The notes under the pieces were generated by a model, which was not told the origin of the DNA, ran no database searches, and saw nothing but the letters and a program-made list of their open reading frames with translations. From the NCBI GenBank assembly GCA_047495785.1, contig JBLDXI010000042.1, forward strand, positions 62,001 through 126,000: a stretch of DNA of 64,000 bases, given 5' to 3'. This document shows positions 54,985 through 64,000 of the stretch, in pieces. The first letter of the stretch is position 1. Each line of letters opens with the position of its first letter. The DNA is from Lepidodermella squamata. Taxonomy: Eukaryota; Gastrotricha. The position numbers were made by a program, and so were the translations under genes.

Positions 54985-55659
54985 AATATATATCTTCGCG
55001 TTATCAGCACATCTCCCGGGTGGCTTCCCCATCACTGATAAGCAGCTTTTGAATCTGATAGCATTTGCGGATGACGGCACCTTAATTGTTATGAGCCACG
55101 AGGAAATTAAATCATTAATTGATGTCTTCAACAAGGCCTGCCAAGAGCTTGGTCTGAAAATTAGTGTTAGCAAAACCCAGTATATGGTTATCGGTGAGGA
55201 TAAAAATTATCAACTGGAACTAGATGGAAAATTATTGGAGAAAGTTACGTCGTTTAAACATTTAGGTAGCATCATCACATCTGACAGTAAAATGCACGAA
55301 GAAATCAAAGCTCGTCCAGCGAAAACTGGCAGCTGTTTTGGTACTTTCAACAAGTTGATGTGCAGCAGAAAACATTTTAGCCTAGCCACGAAATTGAAAG
55401 TTTTAAAATGTGTGGCAATTACGCCTGTGAAACCTGGAACCTAACTACTGCGCAGGAACAAAGGTTAAACGTTACTTTTATGCGCTGGCTTAGAACCATT
55501 ATGGGCTTTTTCCGAACAGATTATATACCTATTATATATTAGGTTGATATGTGATGTTTTAGAATTAAGTAAAATAATTGAAAAAAATCGTTTGAAATAT
55601 TTCGGCCACATTATTCGCCAAGATGAGTATGATGCTGAAAGTCTCACGAATGCTATGTA
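54985..55659 (+). mobile_element. LINE fragment (reverse transcriptase FADD block to C-terminus)
   Basis: GFPITDKQLLNLIAFADDGT, SKTQYMVI, KHLGSIITSD, then after a frameshift CETWNLTTAQEQRLN, MRWLRTI, RLKYFGHIIRQDEYDAESLT. Same family as 10.76-12.03 kb. It continues after the MITE at 55,877 with WGLPRGKPPTRWTANYT. Confidence 0.85.
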
Positions 55660-55876
55660 CCGTATTACCCCGCTTAATACGACACCCCGTTGCGCCACTT
55701 TGACCCTCTCCACTATTATGGGGGATAGTATTTGAACATCGGAAACAATCGCGTAAGCTGCGCCCAACCATAATTGAGCGTTAAAACAAGGTGTTTCCTC
55801 GTTGGGGGTCAAGGGGATTAGTGGGTATCCCTTCAAAGTGGCGCAACGGGGTGTCGTATTAAGCGGGGTAATACGG
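55660..55876. mobile_element. 217-bp TA-target MITE nested in the LINE
   Basis: Ends CCGTATTACCCCGCTTAATA and complement, perfect over about 45 bp. TA at 55658-55659 and 55877-55878. The host LINE frame (LTNAMY, then YWKAVDPSWG) is continuous once the element is set aside. Confidence 0.9.
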
Positions 55877-55987
55877 TACTATTGGAAAGCGGTCGACCCG
55901 AGTTGGGGCTTGCCTCGTGGTAAGCCGCCAACCCGATGGACTGCCAATTATACCATATGAAAGTGGCTCAACTCATTGCCGTATTCT

Positions 55988-56140
55988 GAATTGCCCGGCA
56001 TATCTTTTCAACACAATAATCGATATAATGATTGAAACAAATGGGGCTACATTTGAGTAGATCCAATGACATTGAATGACTCGGAAAAATCTTACAAAAA
56101 GTCTGATTCAACAATCCTTGACAGTTTTCTACCCAAATAA
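55988..56140 (+). pseudogene. Internal remnant of a copy-5-type glycosyltransferase
   Basis: tcaacacaataatcgatata, then gacattgaatgactcgg, then ccttgacagttttctacccaaa aligns with the stem region of the 60.7 kb gene. Stops in all frames. Confidence 0.6.
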
Positions 56141-56338
56141 TTTACTTTTTATAACTGCTGATAACAACTTCTCACTGTCGTAGCATTTACTTTTATTGTA
56201 ACCTCACACCTCACACCAATTGTTGACTTGACAATGTAAGCGGGCTGCTGCTCTCTCCTCGTATCACCCATCAGCCTTTCCGAATTGCATGCATGCGACT
56301 CCAGCCTAATGCTGACTGCATGATTTTCTTCCATTTTG

Positions 56339-56650
56339 ACTTCTAACAATGCCACGCTTGCCGTCCTTCCTAACGCGCAATTCCCCATCTCATGCCGCTT
56401 CGGCCGGTTCAGCTTCCTCGCGGCCGGATGATCCGCGGCAGATCAGAGAGAGTTAGAGCTTTTGACCAGTTTACCCTTAACATTCCCATACAATAGGCAT
56501 GTATCTCCTACCTTTTCCTTTTGTTTTGCGGCTGACACTAGAGTAACAGCGGCCTATGAGGAAAAGAGAGGAAAAGAAGCGTTAGGCTACAAAATGAATG
56601 AAGTTGAGAGGCTTCTCACCAAAACCACGATCGTCAAGTTTAGTTGCCAT
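56339..56650 (-). pseudogene. Frameshifted copy of the small secreted Cys family
   Basis: The exon 1 equivalent (ATG at 56650) has lost bases, so the signal peptide reads MATKLDDRGF. The exon 2 equivalent keeps DTCLLYGNVKGKLVKSSN, then has a small deletion giving an immediate stop where its 30.3 kb sister has NGLSLIC. The remaining text (ggccgcgaggaagc; aaggacggcaag) is recognisable. Confidence 0.75.
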
Positions 56651-56664
56651 TAGTAGCATTACAG

Positions 56665-57060
56665 TCCGGCTTTGCAGGATCAAAGTCCACGTTTAGCAGA
56701 TTAATGGCATTACTGCGCTTTTTTCTACTGCGTGCCCTGTGCTATATATAAGATATTTCGATTCCAAGTCCATCTGGGCGTCATAATTGATGATTAAGCT
56801 TAAGGGCTGACATCTGACCTGATGCCTTATCAATGGTGGCGGCGGCGAGACTGATGCAAGAAATTGAAAAATTTTCCTAATGAAAATATTTCAACGCGTG
56901 TTTCAGCACTCAAATTGATGATACGAACTATTTTAAATTGTTGAGTTTATCCTTGACAGAATCGAAGCCATACGTGGAAGTATTTTTCCTGGGCTGCTTG
57001 AAACTTACGCGTTACGCGTGATGTAAAAAGGTTTCAATCACTGTGGATTGTGGGCTAGCA
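56665..57060. other. Gap with a gcaggatcaaagtccacg motif
   Basis: The motif at 56,676-56,695 also occurs at 16,963-16,982 and, varied, in the 47.8 kb fold-back arms. No gene. Confidence 0.4.
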
Positions 57061-57197
57061 AATTTCCACTGTCCCAGATTTCATTTTTATTGCAACACAG
57101 CATCACGACTAGTTGACAATGTAAATATACATTCACGAGCTTGCTGCTCTCTCCTCATCGCACCCAGCAGCCATTTCAAATCGCATGCGAGTCCACC

Positions 57198-57522
57198 TTA
57201 GTGACGTCTGCAGACTTTTTTGCCTTTGCGATGCCTAACAACGCCAGGCTTGCCGTTCTTCCTAGTGCACTTTTCCCCGTTTCGTGCCGTCTCCTCCGCC
57301 TGTGCCTCCTCGCGGCCGGTAGACATGGCGCAAGCCAGTTTGCCGTCAAACCTTTTTACCATCACACCCGGAGCACCACGGCGATAACAGCTCTCCTTCC
57401 TTTCTTTCTGCGGCTATCATGAGAGTAATAACGGCCTATGTGGAAATGAAACATTAGGCTAAAAAGAGTATACGTCAAGTTCTCACCAAAATGACGATCG
57501 TCAATGCAAGCTTAGTTGCCAT
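57198..57522 (-). pseudogene. Small secreted Cys family copy with one frame break
   Basis: Exon 1 is 57487-57522 (MATKLALTIVIL); the exon 2 equivalent runs 57198-57435. After ERKEGE the frame shifts by one, and the first Cys region is altered. In the other frame the sequence stays open to TAA: VKRFDGKLACAMSTGREEAQ, KCTRKNGKPGVV, KGKKVC. This is the only minus-strand copy that retains the full second Cys block, so the ancestor of the cluster resembled the 18.7 kb gene. Confidence 0.65.
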
Positions 57523-57879
57523 GCGTAGTTAAACGGTTAAAATAAAATATTTCGACTTTATCTTGAAGATGGAAATTTGAATAATGATGCACTGAGCAAA
57601 GTTGGGCTGCATTTTCAACAATTTGCTTGTCATTCCGTCTCTACGTCAGCCGTGGATTGCTTATTTGTCATTTCAGTTGCTTTATGAATAAGCATCAAGA
57701 GTGTAAGTCAGAGCTGAGCGACTGATTCAACAAATTGAAGAAATTATCATAATATCAAACAAAGATGGAAAATTGGCAGAGGCGTCGGTATAACGGTGTA
57801 AAGTGCCAAGTGCATTTTAATTAATGTAATTATGAAGGAAGCGAAAAACATAATTATTCAATCGCAAAATTACTATTTT

Positions 57880-58500
57880 TCATGGATCTTGGAATTTATG
57901 AATTTTCTGTTGAGAAGTGAACTTGAAGGTCGAAAATCGCGAAGCCAATGAGGTAGGACATCCTGACACATGTAGAGACATGAGACATAAGACAGTGTTC
58001 AAAATCCCAGAAGCAACGCTATGAAACCAGCAAAGTATGTAATACGAACGCCATGGAGCGAAGACAAGGGCCAAGCAGACACAGAACCGAGATCTCGGCA
58101 ACCGAGACAAGCTATCCAGCGACTTGGAGTCAAACATCAACGAGGCTGCCCCAATCAACGCTTGACCGTGAACAAGGAGATGTGTTGCCATAAAGCGAGC
58201 CATTAGCAAATCGCACGAGCCACGTAAGGGCTCAATGTTGAAGACGAACGTCACTGGTAATAAGCTGAACGCCATTAACATTGACCAGCGGAGCGCCAGA
58301 AACCATCGTTGAAGTCGATGTCGCAACACCACAAGCGGGCCAGGGTGATACCATATCATTGACGCATTGGAAAAACCACCTGAAAATTTCTATTCTTTGC
58401 TCAATCTAAACCGTCACTCGAACTTTCACAACACAGGATTATGGCGGTCCTAATTCATATTATACTTGATGATTTTCATCGAAGAATCCAAGTCAAATTT
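57880..58500 (-). repeat. Repeated block, copy 3
   Basis: The minus strand is open for 159 codons (LQRWFLALRWSM, LDSLSRLPRSRFCVCL, SGILNTVLCLM, KIHKFQDP). The second part agrees in frame with copy 1 (LDSLSRAPRSRFYVC, SGILNTVL, KFQDP). The first part uses a different frame from copy 1. Confidence 0.5.
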
Positions 58501-58504
58501 TTGC

Positions 58505-59220
58505 TCAGACTATCGGTCTGCCAATTTATTCTGGTCTTGGCAAGACCAGACGTTTTTACCGTGAAGTAAGACCAAGACCCAGACCGAAATTTATACCAGG
58601 TCTTTATATCAAGACCAACGACCGCAGACCATTATATTTCATTGTTGCCCCTCTCATCATTCTCCTCAGCCAAATTTTGAAAATTATTGGAATGGTTTAT
58701 TTCCCAGGGCGTAACTAGTATTCTTTTGTTTTCGGTTATAACCGGTATTCCATTTGTAACAAATTTTTTTCAAAGCGTGCTGGGGAAAGGCTTCTTGATT
58801 TGAGAAGGTGCGTCGAAATTGAAAATGCATGAAAGGAGTTAAACGAAAGCGCGTCACGTGGTGTTAAGCTGGCCCCTGGCTCGTTTTTTCTCAATCACGT
58901 TAACTACTGAAAAAAGCTAACAAGCTCCCATTGGTTTTCTGAATATGCTAAGTAGTCGGGTTGTTAGGGGCTCAATTCCCGGCCCCCCTTAGTTTCGTTC
59001 GGCCCCCAACATTAATTGCGCAACCAAAGGGTAAAAATGGACTTGTGCGCAAGCGCTAATTCCGAATTTTGAAAAATTTCAGGGCCGCGCGCGCTAATGT
59101 CAAAGGGCTAGTTTTAATAAAGTAGGCGGTTTTTATACCAAAATATAGCTCAATTCTCTACCGATTGAATATGGTGTTCTCGCGTGAAAAAATTAATGGG
59201 AAAAAGTTAAGTGTAAGGTA
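58505..59220. other. Gap with cttggtcttg and GGGCGTAACTAG repeats
   Basis: 58,505-58,640 contains inverted cagaccgaa/ttcggtctg-like words around ggtcttgatat. 58,709 starts a gggcgtaactag repeat. No gene. Confidence 0.4.
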
Positions 59221-59222
59221 CA

Positions 59223-59400
59223 GTGCTCCTTCGTTAAAGGCACCCTTTTTATAAGACCGTTTTCTTATCGAGGGCTGTTTACGATAGGGAGAGGATTAGC
59301 GTCCCAGATGTTTCCAATTTTTTGCTTTCTCGTAATAAATGTTCGGCGACCTTGATAAAAGCACCCCTTGTTTAATGAACGGGTCCGACACCGAAGACCA
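59223..59400. mobile_element. Pogo-like MITE, second copy (degraded at one end)
   Basis: tacagtgctccttcgttaaa, then tcttatcgagggctgttta matches the 39,998-40,174 element in reverse complement. The far end is less clear. Confidence 0.65.
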
Positions 59401-59573
59401 GGCTGAAAGTCTGTTTTTGCTGATTTTATATTTTCATATTATAACCGTCAACCTATGACATCCGGATTTCGGTTTTACAGCGTCAAAAATGATAAAATCC
59501 GGATAACTCGTCATATTTCTACTCCATAATTATTGACAAAAAATGAACGAAACATCACCGCGGTTTATTTGAA

Positions 59574-59930
59574 TCAGTTTTTGCTATAGACTATAGTTTT
59601 CTTATCAAGTGGTTGTTCGAGTGAAGGCGCGCACTCCGCATATAGGTTGCAATTTGTTGAGCCAATAGTGATATGGAACGCGGCGCACTGTTCCGTGGCC
59701 GAGCATAGTTGAGCGCAGAATTCTGGCTTTGAGACAGTGTGACGACGAAACTCTGGCGGCTTGCAGCGGTGACTCACAAGCGAGTAACTGGCATGGACCG
59801 GCTTTGAAAGATGGCCTGAGTCGAATTTCGGCGATGTGGCCTGATTTAAACGATCCAAGGTGATTATTACGGATGCTATTAGGCAAAATACAATGATGAC
59901 TGTGCACACGTCGTAAGGTTTTGTCGGCAT
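59574..59930 (-). CDS. Type II membrane PAN-like protein, copy 3
   Basis: 118 residues if started at 59930 (MPTKPYDVC), matching copies 1 and 2. The frame is open 33 codons further up, but that part is 5' UTR-like in the others. Membrane segment, then HRCKPPE, EFCAQLCSATEQCAAFHI, NCNLYAEC. All Cys are kept. It faces an intact glycosyltransferase at 60.7 kb, making this the only complete head-to-head pair in the window. Confidence 0.78.
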   Translation of the reverse strand: MPTKPYDVCTVIIVFCLIASVIITLDRLNQATSPKFDSGHLSKPVHASYSLVSHRCKPPEFRRHTVSKPEFCAQLCSATEQCAAFHITIGSTNCNLYAECAPSLEQPLDKKTIVYSKN

Positions 59931-60683
59931 TATTGTAGTAATTGAGCAATGATAAAGAGGCGTACACGTCATACACATCATCACGCAATATATCAATGAA
60001 TACGAATTACTACTACTTTGTTGTTCCATGCTCGCAGTACATTTCTGTGTTATCAGCTGTATTTTTAGTTTCTGTCATCCGAAATAATGAATAATATTAC
60101 ATCGTCTATTTCTGCTGAGGTGTTTTGGGTGGTGTTTACCTGTTTTCTAGGACCCAGCTGAAGAAACTAAAGGGTCACCCCTGTGGCTTTTCCAGCCTTC
60201 CTCTGATTGTAGTCCCGGAGCTTGTTTGAATCATTTTCTTTAACCCTCAAGTTTTCCCATTATAGCGTTCTCAGTTCTCAAGCCGTTTATTGCGAAGTAG
60301 GATCCTCGAGCCTCGAGACAGGATGATATTTTGGGGTAATTTTGGTGTTTTCGTGTCTTCTTGCTCGAAACCTTCGTGAGGGGGATGCGGTGAATCCCTT
60401 GCACCCCATTCACTTCCCGCCTACTCATATATCTTCCTGCATCCTCATGAACATTACCCACTGCTCTCCAGTACTTATCCATACAGCAATACTGTCGAGA
60501 AGAATGAAAAATACGATTCATAATAAAATTAGAATAAAAATCTCGCTATTCATGGTTTAGGTAATACTAAGGTAATACTAAGGCGATGCGCTCAAAGGAA
60601 TTATTCAACCGAAAAATGCACTAGCCCCAATAGCCAAAACAAATAAATACTCACGTTGTGAAATGCTCACAGTCACTTATTTC
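59931..60683. promoter_or_regulatory. Head-to-head PAN/GT intergenic region, copy 3
   Basis: Retains ttgttgttcca, tgtgttatcagctg, atacgattcataataaaatt and ggcgatgcgctc in the order seen in copies 1 and 2. Contains a dispersed-family segment at 60,120-60,310. Confidence 0.5.
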
Positions 60684-61798
60684 ATGATCTTAAATAGAAA
60701 CCTCAATGTAATTATTACTACTACCGCTCTTATTATCATTCTCATAGTTTCTTTTCTTCACACTAATCGAACTAAAGATTGCGAACGTGTGGGGCTAAAT
60801 GTCAATCGATCAATCAGCGGCATCGAATGGCTCGAAAGAATCTACCGAAAAAGCCCAGTCGATTCCTTGAAACTTTTCTACCCAGAAAACGTCTCGAAAA
60901 ATCTTCGCGAATCTAGTCCGAAATGCGATTTAGTCACTGGGAATCGCGTTGTAGTCACCTTTGGATCGAATGGCACCCATCTGAAGCAGGCCGAGAGGCA
61001 TTGTGCCATAGCCGTGTCTATTCAAGGCATTGCTGCTTGCGTTGTTGCAAATTCAAACATTTACGACGCCGCGTTTTACGCCAGAAATTTCGAGAGAATT
61101 CTATCGAGGCCTCGTGGTGCTGGATACTGGCTATGGAAACCTTATTTAATTATGAAATCGCTGGTCGAAATGCCTGAGAATGATGTTTTACTGTATTTGG
61201 ATGGTGATAAGTATCTTGTCAATAATTTGGAGGAATTCGCCTGCTTACAGGTATTTTTATAAAAATTGCAAAAAATTAATTCAATTCCCCCAACTTTCAG
61301 GCTCGACTCAATCAAGACATAGTTGTCTTCAACCATGAAAAGCCGTATCTCGAGCATAATTGGACAAAAAGCGACGCTTTACTGCTAATGAATGTCGAAC
61401 ACCTGCAACCGAAATTGAGCGAAACAATGCAAATTTACGGGGCCTATTTGCTGTTGAGAAAATCTTTCAAATCTATGCGCTTCGTCTCAGAATGGCTGAC
61501 TTATGCCCAGGACGAGCGAATTATCGATGATAACCCGAGTTTTATTCGGAAAAACTTGCCTGGCTTCAAGCAGAACCGTCACGATCAGTCGATTTTAAGT
61601 CTTTTGGCTAAAAAATGGAATTTAACATCGTGGCCAAATCCTGAACTGGCGGATTTTTCGAAAAATAGCTACCCACGTTTCAAAAGTGGCGAATTCGCAC
61701 CTTGTTATAATTGTTTAGATTTCGATAAATTAACTATTGAAAATGTGAAATTGCCGACTCGAAAGCTGGTGAGACAAGGCCTTATTGTGAAAAGTTGA
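60684..61798 (+). CDS. Type II membrane glycosyltransferase, copy 5 (divergent subfamily)
   Basis: Exons 60684-61250 and 61301-61798, 50-nt intron, 354 residues. The start at 60684 (MILNRN) is chosen because the paralogous remnants begin there; an ATG 21 nt upstream is not conserved. Motifs: one membrane anchor, FGSNGTHL, ACVVANSNIYDAAF, GAGYWLWKP, LLYLDGDKY (DxD), WTKSDALLLM, SEWLTYAQDERIIDD, RHDQSILSLLAKKW. Strongly diverged from copies 1-4 outside the motifs, but the intron is at the same site. AATAAA follows at about 61,809. Confidence 0.9.
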
Positions 61799-62513
61799 TA
61801 ATTTGCTCAATAAAATTTCTATAAGTTTCAAGTGTATTTTTGAAGTTAAATGAATCATCATTTCGAAAGGCTGAATACTGGTTATTTTTCGCTGTTTTCG
61901 TAAGTTAACTTTTGAAAAATGGAGGGAATTCCCAACTTTTTGACCTTTTATCCAAGGAAAATTATTAGGGTAAGTCACTGAAGTTCAATGTTTTGGCAAC
62001 CATTAATCATGCTTTATTGAAGCGCCGTTTTCCAAAGCCAAAGATGACTCATTTAAGTCGGCCGAAACCGCTAGATACCTCTTAGTCATCAACCTATTGA
62101 ATACTAACTACAACTGCCTTCAACGACAGACATAAATCATGTTTTTTTCGACCACGCGTGACTGAACACGCATGGGCGTTTGTAAAAAAAAGAGAATTAT
62201 CAAAAGCCATCATTGAGCAGAGATTATTTCTATACATAAGTTTAAGAGGAGAAAAAAGTTGAATAAAAGCACGCGCGTGGTGGCATGGTTACGACTGAAG
62301 CAACACCTACCCCCTCCATAGTAATATAACAAGGCTTTTATCATCAGCCGTATCATCACCACGTAGATATTATTATTATTATTATTCAATGACAGCGCGA
62401 GATAATCTCTTCCTCGTCATCATTAGCAACTTTTTCCACTCGAGAGCGAGAGAGATATTACACATTTTATCAGCTGATTTAAACTTGTATACTTGACTTT
62501 TGATTTTCGAACG
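61799..62513. other. Intergenic
   Basis: 61,995-62,105 (cttggctttggaaaacggcg in reverse, then aaaccgctagatacctctta) resembles 53,520-53,590. A tat(tat)n run lies near 62,366. No gene. Confidence 0.45.
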
Positions 62514-63431
62514 ATGAATTTATCAGTTTTTGCCACATGCTTGGCTCTGGTTGTGTTAACTGCTGTGCTGTTACCAGTTAATTCGCGGCCTCTTTCGCGA
62601 GCGAAACGATCTCAAGTCGATGATGCAAAAAGTAATTTGAATTTTTCAAATTTTCGCACACGAAAACAAAAATAATGTTTTGAAAAATTCCAATCAAGAG
62701 CAAACAGTTCTCAAGAGAGAGAGAGAAAAGAGTAAAAAAGAATTATTTCAAAAATCAATAAATTTGAAAATCTCGGAATTTGTGGAATAACCCCAATTTT
62801 TCCGAGATTTTCTCAAATTTTAATATAATTTGGAATTTTCTTCAGACGCGTTTTATAATTTTTCTCGAATTTCTAGTAAATCACAAAATAATTCTTAAAT
62901 TCATAAATTTAAATGTTGAGTTTGAAGCGAAAAATTCACATTTGCAGCACTCATAGGTATTTTTAAATGTAAAAATTAATTAAATAATAACCATTTAAGC
63001 GAAATCGTCAATGATACCAAAATTATGACATCCTAATTTTTTCAAAATTATCGCTGAATTTTTTTTACAGTTCAATTTTAGTCGGTTGCGATCATGATTA
63101 CCTATATGCACAATATTTTTTTACGCGCTTGTAAATTCAAGCCCACTATCTTCTAAATTTGTTACGATGATTTTTTCTATAATTTTCCTATTTTTTTCCA
63201 GGTTCTCCCGTAGAGGTGACCGATGTAGAACAATACATCACTGACTTGGTCGAAAAGCGCGACTACGACACGCTCATCTCCCTTCTCCGATTTATCCGGC
63301 AAAAAGAGAAGGCGCAAATTCAAGCCGACTGTATGGCCATCTTCAGATCTCGAGCCATCTGCAACGGCTCGGCAGCGTTCAACATATGGCAAAAAACGAT
63401 TGCCGAACGGCTCAAGCCACATAAAGATTAA
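62514..63431 (+). CDS. Secreted prepropeptide-like protein
   Basis: Exons 62514-62631 and 63202-63431, phase 1 junction, TTTTTTTCCAG acceptor, 115 residues. The signal peptide MNLSVFATCLALVVLTAVLL is followed by PVNSRPLSRAKR, a dibasic/RxKR-like processing site. A helical charged domain follows (VEQYITDLVEKRDYDTLISL, RFIRQKEKAQIQADC, ICNGSAAFNIWQKT) with two Cys. The layout suggests a secreted, proteolytically processed peptide or small helical factor. I do not recognise the family. The 570-bp intron is AT-rich. Confidence 0.7.
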
Positions 63432-63552
63432 TTAATCGATGTATATAATTCATCAAATAGGCCCTGAATATATTGCCAATATGCATGAAATACTCTAATC
63501 ATTTGAAATACAACAAGTTCGATGTTTATTTTTCCATTGTAAATGTTAAAAT

Positions 63553-63999
63553 TTAGTCGAAACGATCGCAGGAGAAGGTGGTGAAGCCAGCTGCAGTTTG
63601 GAAGGCCTGCTTAGCCGCTTCCTTAACGTCGCTACCATCGAGGGACAGACCGGCCTCAACAACTGCAGCGGCAGTTTGGATGGTAGCAGCTGAAACCTTC
63701 TTGATAAAGTCCTTGCAGCCCTCTTTGTCCTTGCAGCAGATGGCGCCGAAATCGTACGGGCGCGAGCTCGGGCAATTGGCCCAGCAGACGGGTCCAACAC
63801 CGGAATACTTATCTGGGCAGTACGGGTAGCACAGACCAGCATCGTACTCCTTATCCGGGCCGCATCCCATCGGTTTGCCAACTCCACGGCCGTAGCTGGC
63901 CTTGGCGTAAGTATGGGCATCAACGCGGCACGTGCAGCCGTCGTTTTTGTATGGCGGGTCGTATGGTGGGCAGAAGGAGCAGCCTTTCGAGAAGGTAAG
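63553..63999 (-). CDS. Cys-rich protein with YCPDKYxGVGPVCW motif, 5' end off the window
   Basis: The minus-strand frame is open from the window edge to TAA. In order: KGCSFCPPYDPPYKNDGCTC, MGCGPDKEYDAGLCYPYCPD, KYSGVGPVCWANCPSSRPYD, GAICCKDKEGCKDF, then an alanine-rich helical tail (AATIQTAAAVVEAGLSLDGS) and FSCDRFD. Cys-rich modules with this CYPYC...GPVCW...CP pattern occur in secreted or surface proteins of diverse eukaryotes. Function unknown. GC-rich codon use contrasts with the AT-rich neighbourhood, consistent with high expression. The window may cut an intron or exon at the left of the protein. Confidence 0.75.
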   Translation of the reverse strand, partial: LTFSKGCSFCPPYDPPYKNDGCTCRVDAHTYAKASYGRGVGKPMGCGPDKEYDAGLCYPYCPDKYSGVGPVCWANCPSSRPYDFGAICCKDKEGCKDFIKKVSAATIQTAAAVVEAGLSLDGSDVKEAAKQAFQTAAGFTTFSCDRFD

Positions 64000-64000
64000 G

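Overview
The window looks like animal (metazoan) nuclear DNA. Genes are split by short AT-rich introns, mostly about 50 nt with a few of 29-31 nt, using GT donors and T-rich TTTCAG acceptors. Several proteins carry signal peptides, and protein kinase, ankyrin, sushi and PAN/Apple-like domains are present. The acceptors and small introns resemble those of nematodes and other compact animal genomes, but I cannot name the phylum. There is no prokaryotic operon structure.

Layout. 1-2.0 kb: 3' part of an eight-exon gene encoding an acidic pentapeptide repeat. 2.6-4.7 kb: two copies of a 280-bp repeat, one carrying a MITE. 3.3-6.3 kb (minus): a secreted Cys-rich gene of at least ten exons. 7-9 kb: a broken ankyrin gene and decayed members of a small secreted Cys family. 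9.9-29.2 kb: four tandem glycosyltransferase (GT) genes on the plus strand, the first cut off by a LINE, with another small secreted gene at 18.7 kb. 30-36.8 kb: two small secreted genes and a sushi/ankyrin locus. 39-61.8 kb: repeated units made of a small type II membrane PAN-like gene (minus) facing a GT gene or remnant (plus), with further small secreted genes between them. The unit at 59.6-61.8 kb is the only one with both partners intact. 43.6-49.7 kb (minus): a NEK-like kinase fused to 18 ankyrin repeats. 62.5-63.4 kb: a secreted prepropeptide-like gene. 63.5 kb to the end (minus): a Cys-rich protein that runs off the window.

Three accessory families dominate: (1) two-exon, type II membrane GTs with a DxD motif, YWLWKP and RHDQS; (2) PAN-like type II membrane proteins, head to head with one GT subfamily; (3) two-exon secreted proteins of 72-90 residues with up to four Cys. 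They have multiplied by segmental duplication and decayed through insertions. The head-to-head PAN/GT pair may be co-expressed in the secretory pathway; that is inference.

Mobile DNA is abundant: LINE fragments with an FADD motif, hAT-like elements with 8-bp target duplications, TA-target MITEs, a MULE SWIM fragment, a long-TIR Tc1/mariner-like element, pogo-like MITEs and a dispersed CAGTGTGCGAAGTAGGATCC family. Several nested insertions give a clear order of events.
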